Shown one piece after another: positions 46,769 through 55,467 of a stretch of DNA of 64,000 nucleotides. Source of the stretch: Natronomonas salina (GTDB taxonomy: Archaea > Halobacteriota > Halobacteria > Halobacteriales > Haloarculaceae); the NCBI RefSeq assembly GCF_013391105.1, contig NZ_CP058335.1, forward strand, positions 124,001-188,000, in the 5' to 3' direction. Under the pieces are notes generated by a model. The model searched no databases. It saw nothing but the letters and a program-made list of their open reading frames with translations, and was not told where the DNA came from. Numbering within the stretch: position 1 is the first letter of the stretch; every line of letters begins with the position of its first letter. The position numbers were made by a program, and so were the translations under genes.

Positions 46769-47077
46769 TGTCTCTCGGGTCGCCTCTGTCCTCGACGCGA
46801 CCGTGCCGATAATTACCACGATATTACTAAAACGTTACCCCGTAATGGTCCGAAAATTAGGCCGATATCCTCCGAGACGGCGTAATTGTCTGACGCACGT
46901 CGCACCCCGAACCACTACGGTGGCCGTGACGCCCGCGCGCCAGAACGTCACTTGAACGTGGAGTCGTGTTGACCCCCGTCTGGAATACTTCACAGGCCCC
47001 ATCGGGCGGGGCTCCCCGAACGAGCTCGGCCGCCGGCGCTGGAAAAACGTAATCGCACTCGGCGACGTGTGTCCCCC
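46769..47077. other. A/T-rich intergenic region
   Basis: 309 bases. 46810-46875 is unusually A/T-rich (GATAATTACC, GATATTACTAAAACG, AAAATTAGG) and may be a regulator-binding or promoter zone for the zinc microprotein on the minus strand. AAAAACGTAAT about 30 bases before 47078 serves the MaoC gene. No gene recognised between. Confidence 0.35.
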
Positions 47078-47509
47078 ATGAGCAAACGCTCGTTCGACGA
47101 CGTGACCGTCGGGGAGACAATCGACTGCGGGACGACTACCGTCACTCGCGAGGAGATCCGCTCCTTCGCCCGGGAGTTCGACCCGCTGGCGATGCACGTC
47201 GACCCCGAGGCCGCGCCGGACTCGCCGTTCGACGGCCTCATCGCCAGCGGCATCCACACCTTCGCGCTGACCCAGCCCCGCGTCGTCGAGCACTTCTACG
47301 GCGACTCCGACCTCGTCGCCGCGAACCACATCCAGGACGTCCGGTTGCCGGCCCCCGTCCGCCCCGGCGACACGCTCCGCGTCGAACTCGAGATCCTCGA
47401 CAAGGAGGTCTCGGCGAACGGCCGCGGGCTGGTGACGACGCGGCGAACGGCCTACGTCGACGACGAGATGGTCTTCGAGATGCGGAACCGGACCGTCTGG
47501 GACCGGTAA
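47078..47509 (+). CDS. MaoC-like hot-dog dehydratase
   Basis: 143 residues. DDVTVGETIDCGTTTVTREEIRSFAREFDP and MHVDPEAAPDSPFDGLIASG hold the hydratase-2 motif with catalytic Asp (about 35) and His (about 40), followed by the typical ASGIHTFALTQPRVV helix. Such stand-alone proteins hydrate enoyl-CoA or beta-methylmalyl-type substrates. Starting ATG fits promoter spacing. Confidence 0.9.
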   Translation: MSKRSFDDVTVGETIDCGTTTVTREEIRSFAREFDPLAMHVDPEAAPDSPFDGLIASGIHTFALTQPRVVEHFYGDSDLVAANHIQDVRLPAPVRPGDTLRVELEILDKEVSANGRGLVTTRRTAYVDDEMVFEMRNRTVWDR

Positions 47510-47581
47510 CTGGGGGTCAACGCGAGACCGCCGACGTGGCCGGTATCGGGGGTTTCAACACCGTGGTCGGCGTCCGTTCCG

Positions 47582-48169
47582 ATGATGCTACCCTGGGGCC
47601 ACTTCGCCGTCGCGTACCTCCTGTACTCCCTGTACTCGCGACGGCGGTTGAACCGACCACCACCCGCGGGGCCCACCCTGGCGGTCGGTGTGGGTGCGAT
47701 CTTCGCCGACCTGGTCGACAAACCCCTCGGGTGGGGACTGGGGATCATCCCGAGCAGGTCCCTGGGCCACTCCCTGATCGTGGCCATCCCGCTGCTCGCC
47801 GTCGTCTACGCCGTCGCGCGCGTCTACGACCGCGAGGCGACGGCGACCGCGTTCTCGATCTCGCATCTGGTCCACCTCTTCACCGACCTCCAGCCGCGGC
47901 TCCTCCTCGGCTTCCCCATCCGCAACCGGTACCTGTTGTGGCCGCTCGTCACCGAGCGGCAGTTCACCTACTGGGAGCGGGTGTTCGAACCGCCCGCCAT
48001 CGTCGAGCTCCTGGTGCTCCCCCTGACGTTCCGGCCGGTATTCATGCTCCTCGAGTTCGTCATCCTGGCATTCGCGATTCGGCGCTGGCGGGCCGACGGA
48101 CGCCCCGGGCTCGACTACCTCCGAGCGAGACTCGGGGGCTCCCGTAGGGCCCGGGAACCGCGCTCGTGA
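47582..48169 (+). CDS. Membrane-bound metal-dependent hydrolase family protein (YdjM/DUF457-like)
   Basis: 195 residues. WGHFAVAYLLYSLYSRRRL and ADLVDKPLGWGLGIIPSRSLGHSLI (about 42-66), then SISHLVHLFTDL, supply the conserved Asp/His set of the PF04307-type family, with about four membrane helices. Activity unproven in the family. ATG 47582 or the next codon, also ATG, is the start. Confidence 0.85.
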   Translation: MMLPWGHFAVAYLLYSLYSRRRLNRPPPAGPTLAVGVGAIFADLVDKPLGWGLGIIPSRSLGHSLIVAIPLLAVVYAVARVYDREATATAFSISHLVHLFTDLQPRLLLGFPIRNRYLLWPLVTERQFTYWERVFEPPAIVELLVLPLTFRPVFMLLEFVILAFAIRRWRADGRPGLDYLRARLGGSRRAREPRS

Positions 48170-48213
48170 CGTCGGGTGAAGTCGTCCGATACTCGTCGAC
48201 GCTGGCCCTCCTG

Positions 48214-48609
48214 GTCGCGATGAGCCGAGCAGACCTCGCTGACGCTCGGCACTGCTCGGCGGGTTGCTCCTCGGAAAAGCGGGCCGAGGGGGATTTGAAC
48301 CGTGTGGAGACGTTCCTGCTCACTCGCTTCGCTCGCTGCGCGGGCTGCGTCTCCCCGGGTTCAGATCCTCATTCAGGCGTCTTCGTTCCTCACGGGTTCA
48401 CGAGCAGGCCTCGCTGTCGCTCGGCACTGCTCGTGGATGTTCGGAACAGAAGCGGGCCGAGGGGGATTTGAACCGTCGGAAGACGGTCGCTCACTTCGTT
48501 CGCGCTGCGACTTCCAGGGTTCGAATCCCCAAACCGCTTTACTCGTCGCGATGAGCCGAGCAGACCTCGCTGACGCTCGGCACTACTCGGCGGGTTGCTC
48601 CTCGGAAAA
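48214..48609 (-). repeat. Tandem cassette array derived from the tRNA-Lys 3' end
   Basis: Downstream of tRNA-Lys are two exact 23-base copies of the tRNA 3' end (48279-48301 and 48452-48474; native copy 48610-48632). They are separated by cassettes of 150 bases (48302-48451) and 135 bases (48475-48609). 48214-48301 repeats 48545-48632 with a single mismatch, so a third, partial cassette follows. Each cassette has an inverted T-arm-like GGGTTCRRATCC (48357-48370, 48517-48530) and a stem-loop just inside the copies. No gene in this stretch. Confidence 0.8.
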
Positions 48610-48610
48610 G

Positions 48611-48684
48611 CGGGCCGAGGGGGATTTGAACCCCCGACCGACGGCTTAAGAGGCCGTCGCTCTCCCTGACTGAGCTATCGGCCC
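48611..48684 (-). tRNA. tRNA-Lys (anticodon CTT)
   Basis: 74-base cloverleaf on the minus strand: acceptor GGGCCGA/TCGGCCC, D arm GCTC/GAGC, anticodon stem ACGGC/GCCGT, loop CTCTTAA (anticodon CTT), variable CGGTC, T arm GGGGG-TTCAAAT-CCCCC, discriminator G. All stems pair. No intron, no encoded CCA. Confidence 0.96.
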
Positions 48685-48808
48685 TGCGAATTCACCTTAC
48701 TGCGGTTGCCTGATATAGGTTCCGTTCCCGCCGCAGGCACGCCAGTCGCTCTCAATCCACGGGACGGTACGGACCAATTAAGTGCGTCCCCGCCCTCGGG
48801 GCGTCCAC

Positions 48809-50278
48809 ATGAGCAGCGCCATCTCGATGGCCTCGATGTCTACCTACGCCATCCTCGGCTGCGGGAGCGTCGGCCACGCCGTCGCCGAGGAGCTCGTCGA
48901 GGAGGGCAAGGACGTCCTCATCCTCGACCGCGACGAGGGCCGCGTCGAGGCGCTCCGCGACCAGGACCTCGACGCCCGCACCGCAGACATCGAGGACGAG
49001 GCGGCGACCGAAGCCATCACCGACCGCGACGTCGTCCTCATCCTCTCCTCGGAGGTCGAGTCCAACATGGCGGCCGTCCGGAACATCCGCGCGCGGACCG
49101 ACGACAAGTTCATCATCGCCCGCGCGTCCGACCCGGTCACGGCGGACGAGCTGAAGGAGGCTGGCGCCGACGTCGTCATCAACCCCTCGGCGGTCATCGC
49201 CGACTCGGCGCTGCGGGCGCTCGAACAGGGCGAACTCGAGTACAAGGCCACGCAACTCGCCGACGTCATCGAGTCCGGCGACTCGCTGGCCATCCTCGCG
49301 CACCGTTCGCCGGGGCCGGACTCCATCGCCTCCGCGGTCGCGCTGCAGGCCATCGCCGAGTCTCGCGACATCGAGGCCGACATCCTCTACCGCGGCGAGA
49401 TCGGCCACCAGGAGAACCGCGCGTTCGTCAACCTCCTGGGGATCGAACTGTTCTCGCTCGACGACGCCGACCTCGACGACTACGACACGGTCGCGCTCGT
49501 CGACTGCGCGAAGGCCTCCGAGCGGGTCGTGAAGGGCGAGATCGACATCTTCATCGACCACTTCGAGCCGGAGGTGGAGTACGACGCACGGTTCACCGAC
49601 ATCCGGCCGAACGTCTCCTCGACGTCGACCATCCTCACGAAGTACATCCAGGAGTTCGACCTCAGCCTCCCCGAGGAGGTGGCGACGGCGCTGCTGTACG
49701 GCATCCGCGCGGAGACGCTGGACTTCAAGCGCGACACCCGACCGGCGGACCTGACGGCCGCGGCGTACCTCTACCCGTTCGCCAACCACGACACCCTGGA
49801 GCAGGTCGAGTCGCCGTCGATGAGCCCCGAGACGCTGGACGTCCTCGCCGAGGCGATCCGAAACCGCGAGGTCAAGGGCTCGCACCTCATCTCCAACGCG
49901 GGGTTCATCCGGGACCGCGACGCCCTCTCGCAGGCGGCCCAGCACCTCCTCAACCTCGAGGGCATCACCACGTCGGCCGTGTTCGCCATCGCGGACGACA
50001 CCATCTATCTCGCGGCGCGCTCGAAGGACATCCGGATGAACATCGGCAACGTCCTGCAGGACGCCTTCGGCGAGATCGGCGAGGTCGTCGGCCACTCGAC
50101 GGACGCCTCTGCGGAGATCCCGCTGGGCATCTTCACTGGCCTGGAGATAACCGGCGACAACCGCGATACGCTCCTCCAGTTGACCGAGGAGGCCGTCAGG
50201 ACGAAGCTGTTCGAGGCGATGGGCGTCGAGAGCGGCAGCAGTTCCAGCAGCGGGAGCGAGTCCTCGAACGGTAGCTAG
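48809..50278 (+). CDS. Rossmann (TrkA-N)-DHH phosphoesterase fusion protein
   Basis: About 489 residues. The N-terminal NAD-binding domain reads YAILGCGSVGHAVAEELVEE (about 11-30) and extends to about 130. A DHH/DHHA1 phosphoesterase follows: AHRSPGPDSIASAVALQ carries the first motif (SPGPD in place of DxDxD-type), ALVDCAKASERV and IFIDHFEPE carry others, where the signature DHH is DHF, and the DHHA1 tail is near 450. The altered motifs leave catalytic competence uncertain. Start by TATA-like CAATTAAG about 30 bases upstream; ATG 48836 is an alternative. Serine-rich C terminus. Confidence 0.88.
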   Translation: MSSAISMASMSTYAILGCGSVGHAVAEELVEEGKDVLILDRDEGRVEALRDQDLDARTADIEDEAATEAITDRDVVLILSSEVESNMAAVRNIRARTDDKFIIARASDPVTADELKEAGADVVINPSAVIADSALRALEQGELEYKATQLADVIESGDSLAILAHRSPGPDSIASAVALQAIAESRDIEADILYRGEIGHQENRAFVNLLGIELFSLDDADLDDYDTVALVDCAKASERVVKGEIDIFIDHFEPEVEYDARFTDIRPNVSSTSTILTKYIQEFDLSLPEEVATALLYGIRAETLDFKRDTRPADLTAAAYLYPFANHDTLEQVESPSMSPETLDVLAEAIRNREVKGSHLISNAGFIRDRDALSQAAQHLLNLEGITTSAVFAIADDTIYLAARSKDIRMNIGNVLQDAFGEIGEVVGHSTDASAEIPLGIFTGLEITGDNRDTLLQLTEEAVRTKLFEAMGVESGSSSSSGSESSNGS

Positions 50279-50568
50279 GCGGGCGCCTCCTCCTCTTCAG
50301 GTTCGCTGAGCCGCTCGACGATGTCGTTGACGAGGACGATGTCGCCGACCGCGCGGACCCACCGGTAGGGGATGAGCACGCCCTTCGAGCGGTCGACGCG
50401 GGAGTCGAACAGTTCGCGGTTGACCTGGCCGAGCGCCAGCCCCGTGACGACCTCCTGGTCCATGTCGATGCGGATGTCCTCGACCTCGCCGACGAAGACG
50501 CCGTTGTTCGAGTAGACCTCGCGGCCGACGAGCGACGTGATCTCCTGGGGCGCAGAATCCGTTTCCAT
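50275..50568 (-). CDS. PRC-barrel domain protein
   Basis: 97 residues. TSLVGREVYSNNGVFVGEVE and LIPYRWVRAVGDIVLVND form a PRC barrel; archaeal relatives include CdpA/CdpB-type division proteins and RNA-associated proteins. The 3' end overlaps the stop of the DHH gene on the other strand. Confidence 0.88.
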   Translation of the reverse strand: METDSAPQEITSLVGREVYSNNGVFVGEVEDIRIDMDQEVVTGLALGQVNRELFDSRVDRSKGVLIPYRWVRAVGDIVLVNDIVERLSEPEEEEAPA

Positions 50569-50687
50569 AGCGGCGGGTAGAGTGGGCGCCTCTTAATTGT
50601 TGTCGGTGAAGCGCCGTGGAGCGACGCGTTGTACGGGCGGTACACCACCCCGAAGGAGTTAACGGGCGGAGACGGCTAGGGTGGTCC

Positions 50688-51077
50688 ATGAGTGACGCCG
50701 ACGACATCGACGACATCCGCGAGCAGAAACGCGAGGAAATGGAGTCGAAGGCGACCTCGACGGGCGAACCGGTCCACGTCGAGAGCGAGTCGCACTTCGA
50801 GGAACTCGTCGCGGACAACCGCATCGTCCTCGTGGATTTCTACGCCGACTGGTGCGGCCCCTGCAAGATGCTCGAACCCACCGTCGAGGAGATCGCCGCC
50901 GAGACCGACGCCACGGTGGCGAAGGTCGACGTCGACGAGCACCAGGGACTCGCCCAGTCCCACCAGGTCCAGGGCGTACCGACGCTGTACCTGTTCGTCG
51001 ACGGCGAACCCGCGGACCGCATGGTCGGCGTCCAGGAGAAGGCCGACCTCGTCGGGAAGATCGAGGCCGCCGCCTGA
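50688..51077 (+). CDS. Thioredoxin
   Basis: 129 residues. A 30-residue acidic extension precedes the thioredoxin fold with active site W55-C56-G-P-C59 in VDFYADWCGPCKMLEP and the cis-proline VQGVPTLYLFVDG. Cytosolic dithiol oxidoreductase. ATG 50688 chosen because upstream residues are not coding-like. Confidence 0.94.
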   Translation: MSDADDIDDIREQKREEMESKATSTGEPVHVESESHFEELVADNRIVLVDFYADWCGPCKMLEPTVEEIAAETDATVAKVDVDEHQGLAQSHQVQGVPTLYLFVDGEPADRMVGVQEKADLVGKIEAAA

Positions 51078-51249
51078 GACGGACGAGACCGTACCGCCGC
51101 TTTTCTATCGTCAACTGGTAACCAACGACAGGTTTACGAACGAGTGGCGTGTCCGTCATTCGCACGGACCCCACTCTCCGGAGCGGACGCAGTTCTCACG
51201 AGCAGCCTCGCTCCTAGAAACTTCCAACGTCCAGTAGATTTATTACTCC

Positions 51250-51277
51250 GTCAACCACCTAGTTTATCGTGGTTTAC
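51250..51277. promoter_or_regulatory. BirA-type operator over the bioB start
   Basis: GTCAACC-N14-GGTTTAC, close to the BirA consensus (TTGTAAACC-N14/15-GGTTTACAA) known in bacteria and predicted in archaea. It lies between the TATA box ATTTATTA (about 51237-51244) and includes the GTG start of bioB at 51269, so binding should block initiation. Also readable as an 8-of-9 inverted repeat around CTAGTTTATC. Confidence 0.72.
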
Positions 51278-52387
51278 GAGACAGGCAACCGAACGGTCGA
51301 CAACGCGGTCCGGGGGGTCCTCGACGGCGAGACGCTCGACCGGACCGACGGGCTGGCGCTGCTCGCCCAGCCGGTCGACGCGCTGGCGGCCGGCGCCGAC
51401 GTCGTCCGGCGGCACTTCTCGGACGGCACGGTCGACGCGTGCAGCATCGTCAACGCGAAGGCCGGCGACTGCGCGGAGGACTGCGGCTTCTGCGCGCAGT
51501 CGGCGCACTTCGACACCGGCATCGACACCTACGGCTTCCTGGGTCCCGAGAAGGTCCTCGAGGCCGCGAAGCGAGCCGAGGCCGACGGCGCCCAGCGGTT
51601 CGGCATCGTCGTCGCCGAGAAGGGCGTTTCGAAGGAGCACCGCCCCGACGAGTGGAACGAGATCGTCAAGGCGATCCGTCTCGTCCGCGACGAGACCGAC
51701 GTCGAGGTCGACGCCTCGCTGGGCCTGCTGACACAGGCGGAGGCCGACGAACTCGCCGACGAGGGGCTCAACCACTACAACCACAACATCGAGACCTCTC
51801 GGCGGTACTTCCCGGAGGTCGTCGGCACCCACTCCTTCGAGGACCGGCTGAAGACGCTCCGCCGCGCGAAGAACGCCGGGATGGACCTCTGTGCCGGCGT
51901 CATCCTCGGGATGGGCGAGTCCCCGACCGACCGGGTCGACGCCGCCATCGAGCTACAGGGTATCGGCGTCTCGTCGCTCCCGGTCAACATCCTCAACCCC
52001 GTCGCCGGGACGCCGATGGGCGACCAGGACCACGCCGACATCTCGAAGTCCGAGGTCGTCAAGACCATCGCGGTCTACCGGCTGCTCCACCCCGACTCCC
52101 GCGTCCGGCTGACCGGCGGCCGCGAGGTCAACCTGGCGCCCGACGAGCAGCACCTCCCGTTCGAGGCCGGCGCCGACGGCATCCTCACCGGCGACTACCT
52201 CACCACGGAGGGCCAGGACCCGGGCGACGACATCGAGATCATGCAGCGGGCCGGCCTGGAGCCGAACCGCGAGGTCAACGACTTCGACCCCGCGGAAGTG
52301 AAGGAGCGGCACCGGGACCCCGACCCCGACCCCGACACGGCGGTCGGGACGGCGACGAGCAACGCGACCACGGAACTGGACGACTGA
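51269..52387 (+). CDS. bioB: Biotin synthase
   Basis: 372 residues from a leaderless GTG. Radical-SAM enzyme inserting sulfur into dethiobiotin. The [4Fe-4S] ligands are C68, C72 and C75 in DCAEDCGFCAQS; the YNHNIETS motif and the [2Fe-2S] site residues (NPVAGTPMGD region, Arg in VRLTGGREVN) follow. C terminus carries a disordered Asp-Pro tail. Downstream genes follow closely. Confidence 0.96.
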   Translation: MVYETGNRTVDNAVRGVLDGETLDRTDGLALLAQPVDALAAGADVVRRHFSDGTVDACSIVNAKAGDCAEDCGFCAQSAHFDTGIDTYGFLGPEKVLEAAKRAEADGAQRFGIVVAEKGVSKEHRPDEWNEIVKAIRLVRDETDVEVDASLGLLTQAEADELADEGLNHYNHNIETSRRYFPEVVGTHSFEDRLKTLRRAKNAGMDLCAGVILGMGESPTDRVDAAIELQGIGVSSLPVNILNPVAGTPMGDQDHADISKSEVVKTIAVYRLLHPDSRVRLTGGREVNLAPDEQHLPFEAGADGILTGDYLTTEGQDPGDDIEIMQRAGLEPNREVNDFDPAEVKERHRDPDPDPDTAVGTATSNATTELDD

Positions 52388-52419
52388 CCGACCGACGCGA
52401 TCCACACGACACACGGACC

Positions 52420-53496
52420 ATGGACGACATCAACTTCGCAGTCCTCGGCACCGGCGGTATCGGCCGACGAGCACTCGACTACTCCCGGACGAAGGAACAC
52501 CTGACGCCCGTCGCGGCGTGCGACCGCAACGGCGTCGCCGTCGACCACGACGGCCTCGACGTCGACGAACTCCTCGCGGCGACCGAAGGCAACATCGCGA
52601 GCGACGGGGGTGAGGTGAGCACCGCGAACCGAACGTCGTCGGACACGTCCGACGGAAGTGCAGTCGCGGTCAAGCAGTCCGGCGAACAGAAGGGCGTCGC
52701 CGCCTCCGTACAGGCCGAGCCGACGGAGAATCCCATCGACGATATCATCGCGGAGTCCGACCGGATAGATGCGGTCCTGATCGCGCTCCCGAACCTCGAA
52801 CACGACTTCATCCCCCGCGTCGCAGACCGCATCGCTGCGGCCGACTACGAGGGGGTCCTCGTGGACGTCCTGAAGCGGTCCCGCGTCATCGGGCTGCTCG
52901 ACGAGCGCGCCGAGGCCCTGGAGGAGTCGGGCATCACGTTCGTCTGCGGCGCGGGCGCGACGCCCGGCTTCCTGACCGGGGCCGCCGCCCTGGCCGCGCA
53001 GTCGTTCGTCGAGATAGACGAGGTCGAGATCTGGTGGGGCGTCGGCCTGAAGTCGGGTTACGAGGACAACCGGGGGACTGTCCGCGAGGACATCGCCCAC
53101 CTCGACGGCTACGACATCGAGACGGCACGGGACCTCACCGACGAGGAGATCGAGGCGATCGTCGACGAACACGGCGGCGTCATCGAGTTCCACGACATGG
53201 AGCACGCCGACGACGTCCTGCTGGAGCGGGCCGGCATCTGCGACGCCGAGGACGTCACGGTGGGCGGGATCCTCGACGTCCGCTCCGACGAGAAGCCGAC
53301 GACGACGACCGTCCGGGTCACCGGCCGCACCTTCGACGGTGAGGTCGGTACCAATACGTTCACCCTCGACGACGCGACGAGCATGGAGGCCAACGTCAAC
53401 GGACCGGCGCTCGGCTACCTGAAGGCCGGCGTCCGGCGGAACCGCGCCGGCGAGTACGGCGTCTTCGGCCCGGCGGACCTGATGCCCGGGTTCTGA
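52420..53496 (+). CDS. bioU: BioU-like (S)-8-amino-7-oxononanoate synthase
   Basis: 358 residues. Saccharopine-dehydrogenase-like Rossmann start INFAVLGTGGIGRRALDYS (4-22), a disordered acidic insertion at about 58-105, then LVDVLKRSRVIGLLDE (148-163), FVCGAGATPGFLTGAAALA and a C-terminal catalytic domain. The operon holds bioB, bioF and bioD but no bioA, and BioU is known to replace BioA in cyanobacteria and haloarchaea by donating its own lysine amino group. K152, or 124 after removing an insertion of about 28 residues, may match the donor Lys124 of Synechocystis BioU; that match is inferred. Alternative: a generic NAD dehydrogenase. Confidence 0.8.
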   Translation: MDDINFAVLGTGGIGRRALDYSRTKEHLTPVAACDRNGVAVDHDGLDVDELLAATEGNIASDGGEVSTANRTSSDTSDGSAVAVKQSGEQKGVAASVQAEPTENPIDDIIAESDRIDAVLIALPNLEHDFIPRVADRIAAADYEGVLVDVLKRSRVIGLLDERAEALEESGITFVCGAGATPGFLTGAAALAAQSFVEIDEVEIWWGVGLKSGYEDNRGTVREDIAHLDGYDIETARDLTDEEIEAIVDEHGGVIEFHDMEHADDVLLERAGICDAEDVTVGGILDVRSDEKPTTTTVRVTGRTFDGEVGTNTFTLDDATSMEANVNGPALGYLKAGVRRNRAGEYGVFGPADLMPGF

Positions 53497-53500
53497 GCCG

Positions 53501-54700
53501 ATGAGCCTCCAGCACGGCCACGGCTTCGACCTCGAGGCGCGACTGCGCGAGCGCGAGCGGAACGGCCTCCGGCGCGACCTCTCGCCGTTGGACGCCGTCG
53601 CAGGACGGGCCGACGTAGCAGCTGACCCCGGCTGTGCGCCGCCCGAGTTCGACGAGGAGTGCGTCGTCTTCGGTGCGAACAATTACCTGGGGCTTGCCGG
53701 CGACGAACGCGTCGCCGCGGCCGCCGCGGCCGCAGCCGAGGACGTCGGCACTGGCGCCGGCGCCTCCCGCCTCGTCGTCGGGGACACGGTCGCCCACCGC
53801 TCGCTCGAGCGGCGCCTCGCTGCCGAGAAGGGCGCCGAACGCGCGCTGGCCTTCTCGTCGGGCTACGCCGCGAACGTGGGCACCATCGCCGCGCTAGACC
53901 CGGACGTGATCTTCTCGGACGAACTGAACCACGCGAGCATCGTCGACGGGGTTCGGTTCTCCGGCGCCGACGTCGTAGTCTACGATCACTGCGACGTCGA
54001 TTCGCTGGCCGACGCGATGGCTCGCCGCGCCGACGCGGCGAGCGACGGGGAGTCGTGGCTCGTCGTCACCGACTCCGTCTTCTCGATGGACGGCGACGTC
54101 GCGCCGCTGTCGGCCATCTGCGACGTCGCCGACGAGCACGGCGCCTGGACGATGGTCGACGAGGCCCACGCCACGGGGGTCTACGACGGCGGCGTCGTCG
54201 GCGAGCGCGACCTCACCGAGCGGGTCGACGTCCAGCTCGGGACCCTCTCGAAGGCCCTCGGCGCGCAGGGCGGTTTCGTCGCCGGGAGCGAGCCCCTCGT
54301 CGAGCACCTCCTGAACGCCGCGCGCTCGTTCGTCTTCTCCACCGGACTGGCGCCGCCGGCGGCGGCCGCCGCGGAACGCGCGCTGGACCTGGCTCCCGAG
54401 CGCCGGGACGACCTCTGGGCGAACGTCGCCCGAGTCCGGGACGGGCTCGAGGCGATGGGCTACGACGTCTGGGGCGACACCCACGTCCTGCCCGTGGTCG
54501 TCGGCGACCGCGACGCAGCCGTGGCGCTCGACGAACGCCTCCGGGAGGCGGGAATCCTCGCGCCGGCCATCCGCCCGCCGACGGTCCCGGAGGGGACGAG
54601 CCGCCTTCGCCTGGCGCCCCAGGCGACCCACACCGACGCGGAGATAGACCGCTGTCTGGCGGCCATCGAGGAAGCAGGCGAGGAGGTGGGCGTCCTGTGA
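53501..54700 (+). CDS. bioF: 8-amino-7-oxononanoate synthase
   Basis: 399 residues. PLP-dependent alpha-oxoamine synthase joining a pimeloyl thioester with alanine. FGANNYLGLAGDERV, GTGAGASRLVVGDTVAHRSLE, the DEAHATGVYD motif and PLP K251 in GTLSKALGAQGG are present. Follows the bioU-like gene within 4 bases; stop overlaps bioD by GTGA. Confidence 0.96.
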   Translation: MSLQHGHGFDLEARLRERERNGLRRDLSPLDAVAGRADVAADPGCAPPEFDEECVVFGANNYLGLAGDERVAAAAAAAAEDVGTGAGASRLVVGDTVAHRSLERRLAAEKGAERALAFSSGYAANVGTIAALDPDVIFSDELNHASIVDGVRFSGADVVVYDHCDVDSLADAMARRADAASDGESWLVVTDSVFSMDGDVAPLSAICDVADEHGAWTMVDEAHATGVYDGGVVGERDLTERVDVQLGTLSKALGAQGGFVAGSEPLVEHLLNAARSFVFSTGLAPPAAAAAERALDLAPERRDDLWANVARVRDGLEAMGYDVWGDTHVLPVVVGDRDAAVALDERLREAGILAPAIRPPTVPEGTSRLRLAPQATHTDAEIDRCLAAIEEAGEEVGVL

Positions 54701-55377
54701 CCATCGCCGTGGTCGGGACGGACACCGGCGTCGGGAAGACCGTCGTCACCGCCGCCATCGTCGCTCGCCTCCGGCGGGACGGCGTCGACGCCCGCGCGAT
54801 AAAGCCGACCCAGACCGGTTTCCCTGAGGACGACGACGCCGACTACGTCCGGTGGGCCTGCGACGACGAAGCGGCGGCCCTTCGGCTGCGGACCTACGGC
54901 GAACCGCTCGCTCCAGCCGTCGCGGCGCGGCGGGCCGACGACCCCATCGGCTACGACGAACTCCTGTCGGAGACCCGCGAGGCCGTCGACGACTCCGAGT
55001 TCGTCGTGGTCGAGGGTGCCGGAGGACTCCGCGTGCCGCTGTCGAACGACCCGCGCCGGGAGATCGTCGACGTCGTCGCGGACCTCGACGCTCCGGCGCT
55101 GGTGGTCGCACGGTCCGGACTCGGCACGCTGAACCACACCGCGCTCACCGTCGAGGCACTGCGACGCAGGGACGTATCGGTTCTGGGCGTCGCCCTGAAC
55201 CGCTACGAGGGGGAATCCGTGGCCGAGCGGACCAACCCCGACGAACTCGAGCGGATGTGCGACTGCCCGGTGTGGACGCTGCCGGAGTCGCCGCTGGAGT
55301 CACGCGACGACGTTCGAGAACTCGGAGCGGATCTGCCGGCGTTCGACGGACGGGTAGGGGAAGACCCTCCGATGTAA
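54697..55377 (+). CDS. bioD: Dethiobiotin synthetase
   Basis: 226 residues from a GTG overlapping the bioF stop. P-loop GTDTGVGKTVVTAAI (7-21), IKPTQTGFPED, EGAGGLRVPLS and ALVVARSGLGTLNHTALTVE are all family motifs. Closes the ureido ring with ATP and CO2, making dethiobiotin. Last gene of the biotin operon. Confidence 0.95.
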   Translation: MTIAVVGTDTGVGKTVVTAAIVARLRRDGVDARAIKPTQTGFPEDDDADYVRWACDDEAAALRLRTYGEPLAPAVAARRADDPIGYDELLSETREAVDDSEFVVVEGAGGLRVPLSNDPRREIVDVVADLDAPALVVARSGLGTLNHTALTVEALRRRDVSVLGVALNRYEGESVAERTNPDELERMCDCPVWTLPESPLESRDDVRELGADLPAFDGRVGEDPPM

Positions 55378-55467
55378 TACTACGAATCCCGAAGTCCCCA
55401 TCCCAATCACGGAAATCGCTGGCACGATTCTCCGGTCGCGGCCGTGTCGTGGTCGTTCGGCCTCCCG

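Noticed and set aside
46626-46955. 109-codon plus-strand frame after guaB
   Set aside because: Antisense to the zinc-finger microprotein and then A/T-rich spacer; poor coding composition.
48166-48649. Short frames and a possible CRISPR-like repeat array downstream of tRNA-Lys
   Set aside because: The repeats are tRNA 3' ends, only three copies, with unequal related cassettes and no cas genes; not a CRISPR.
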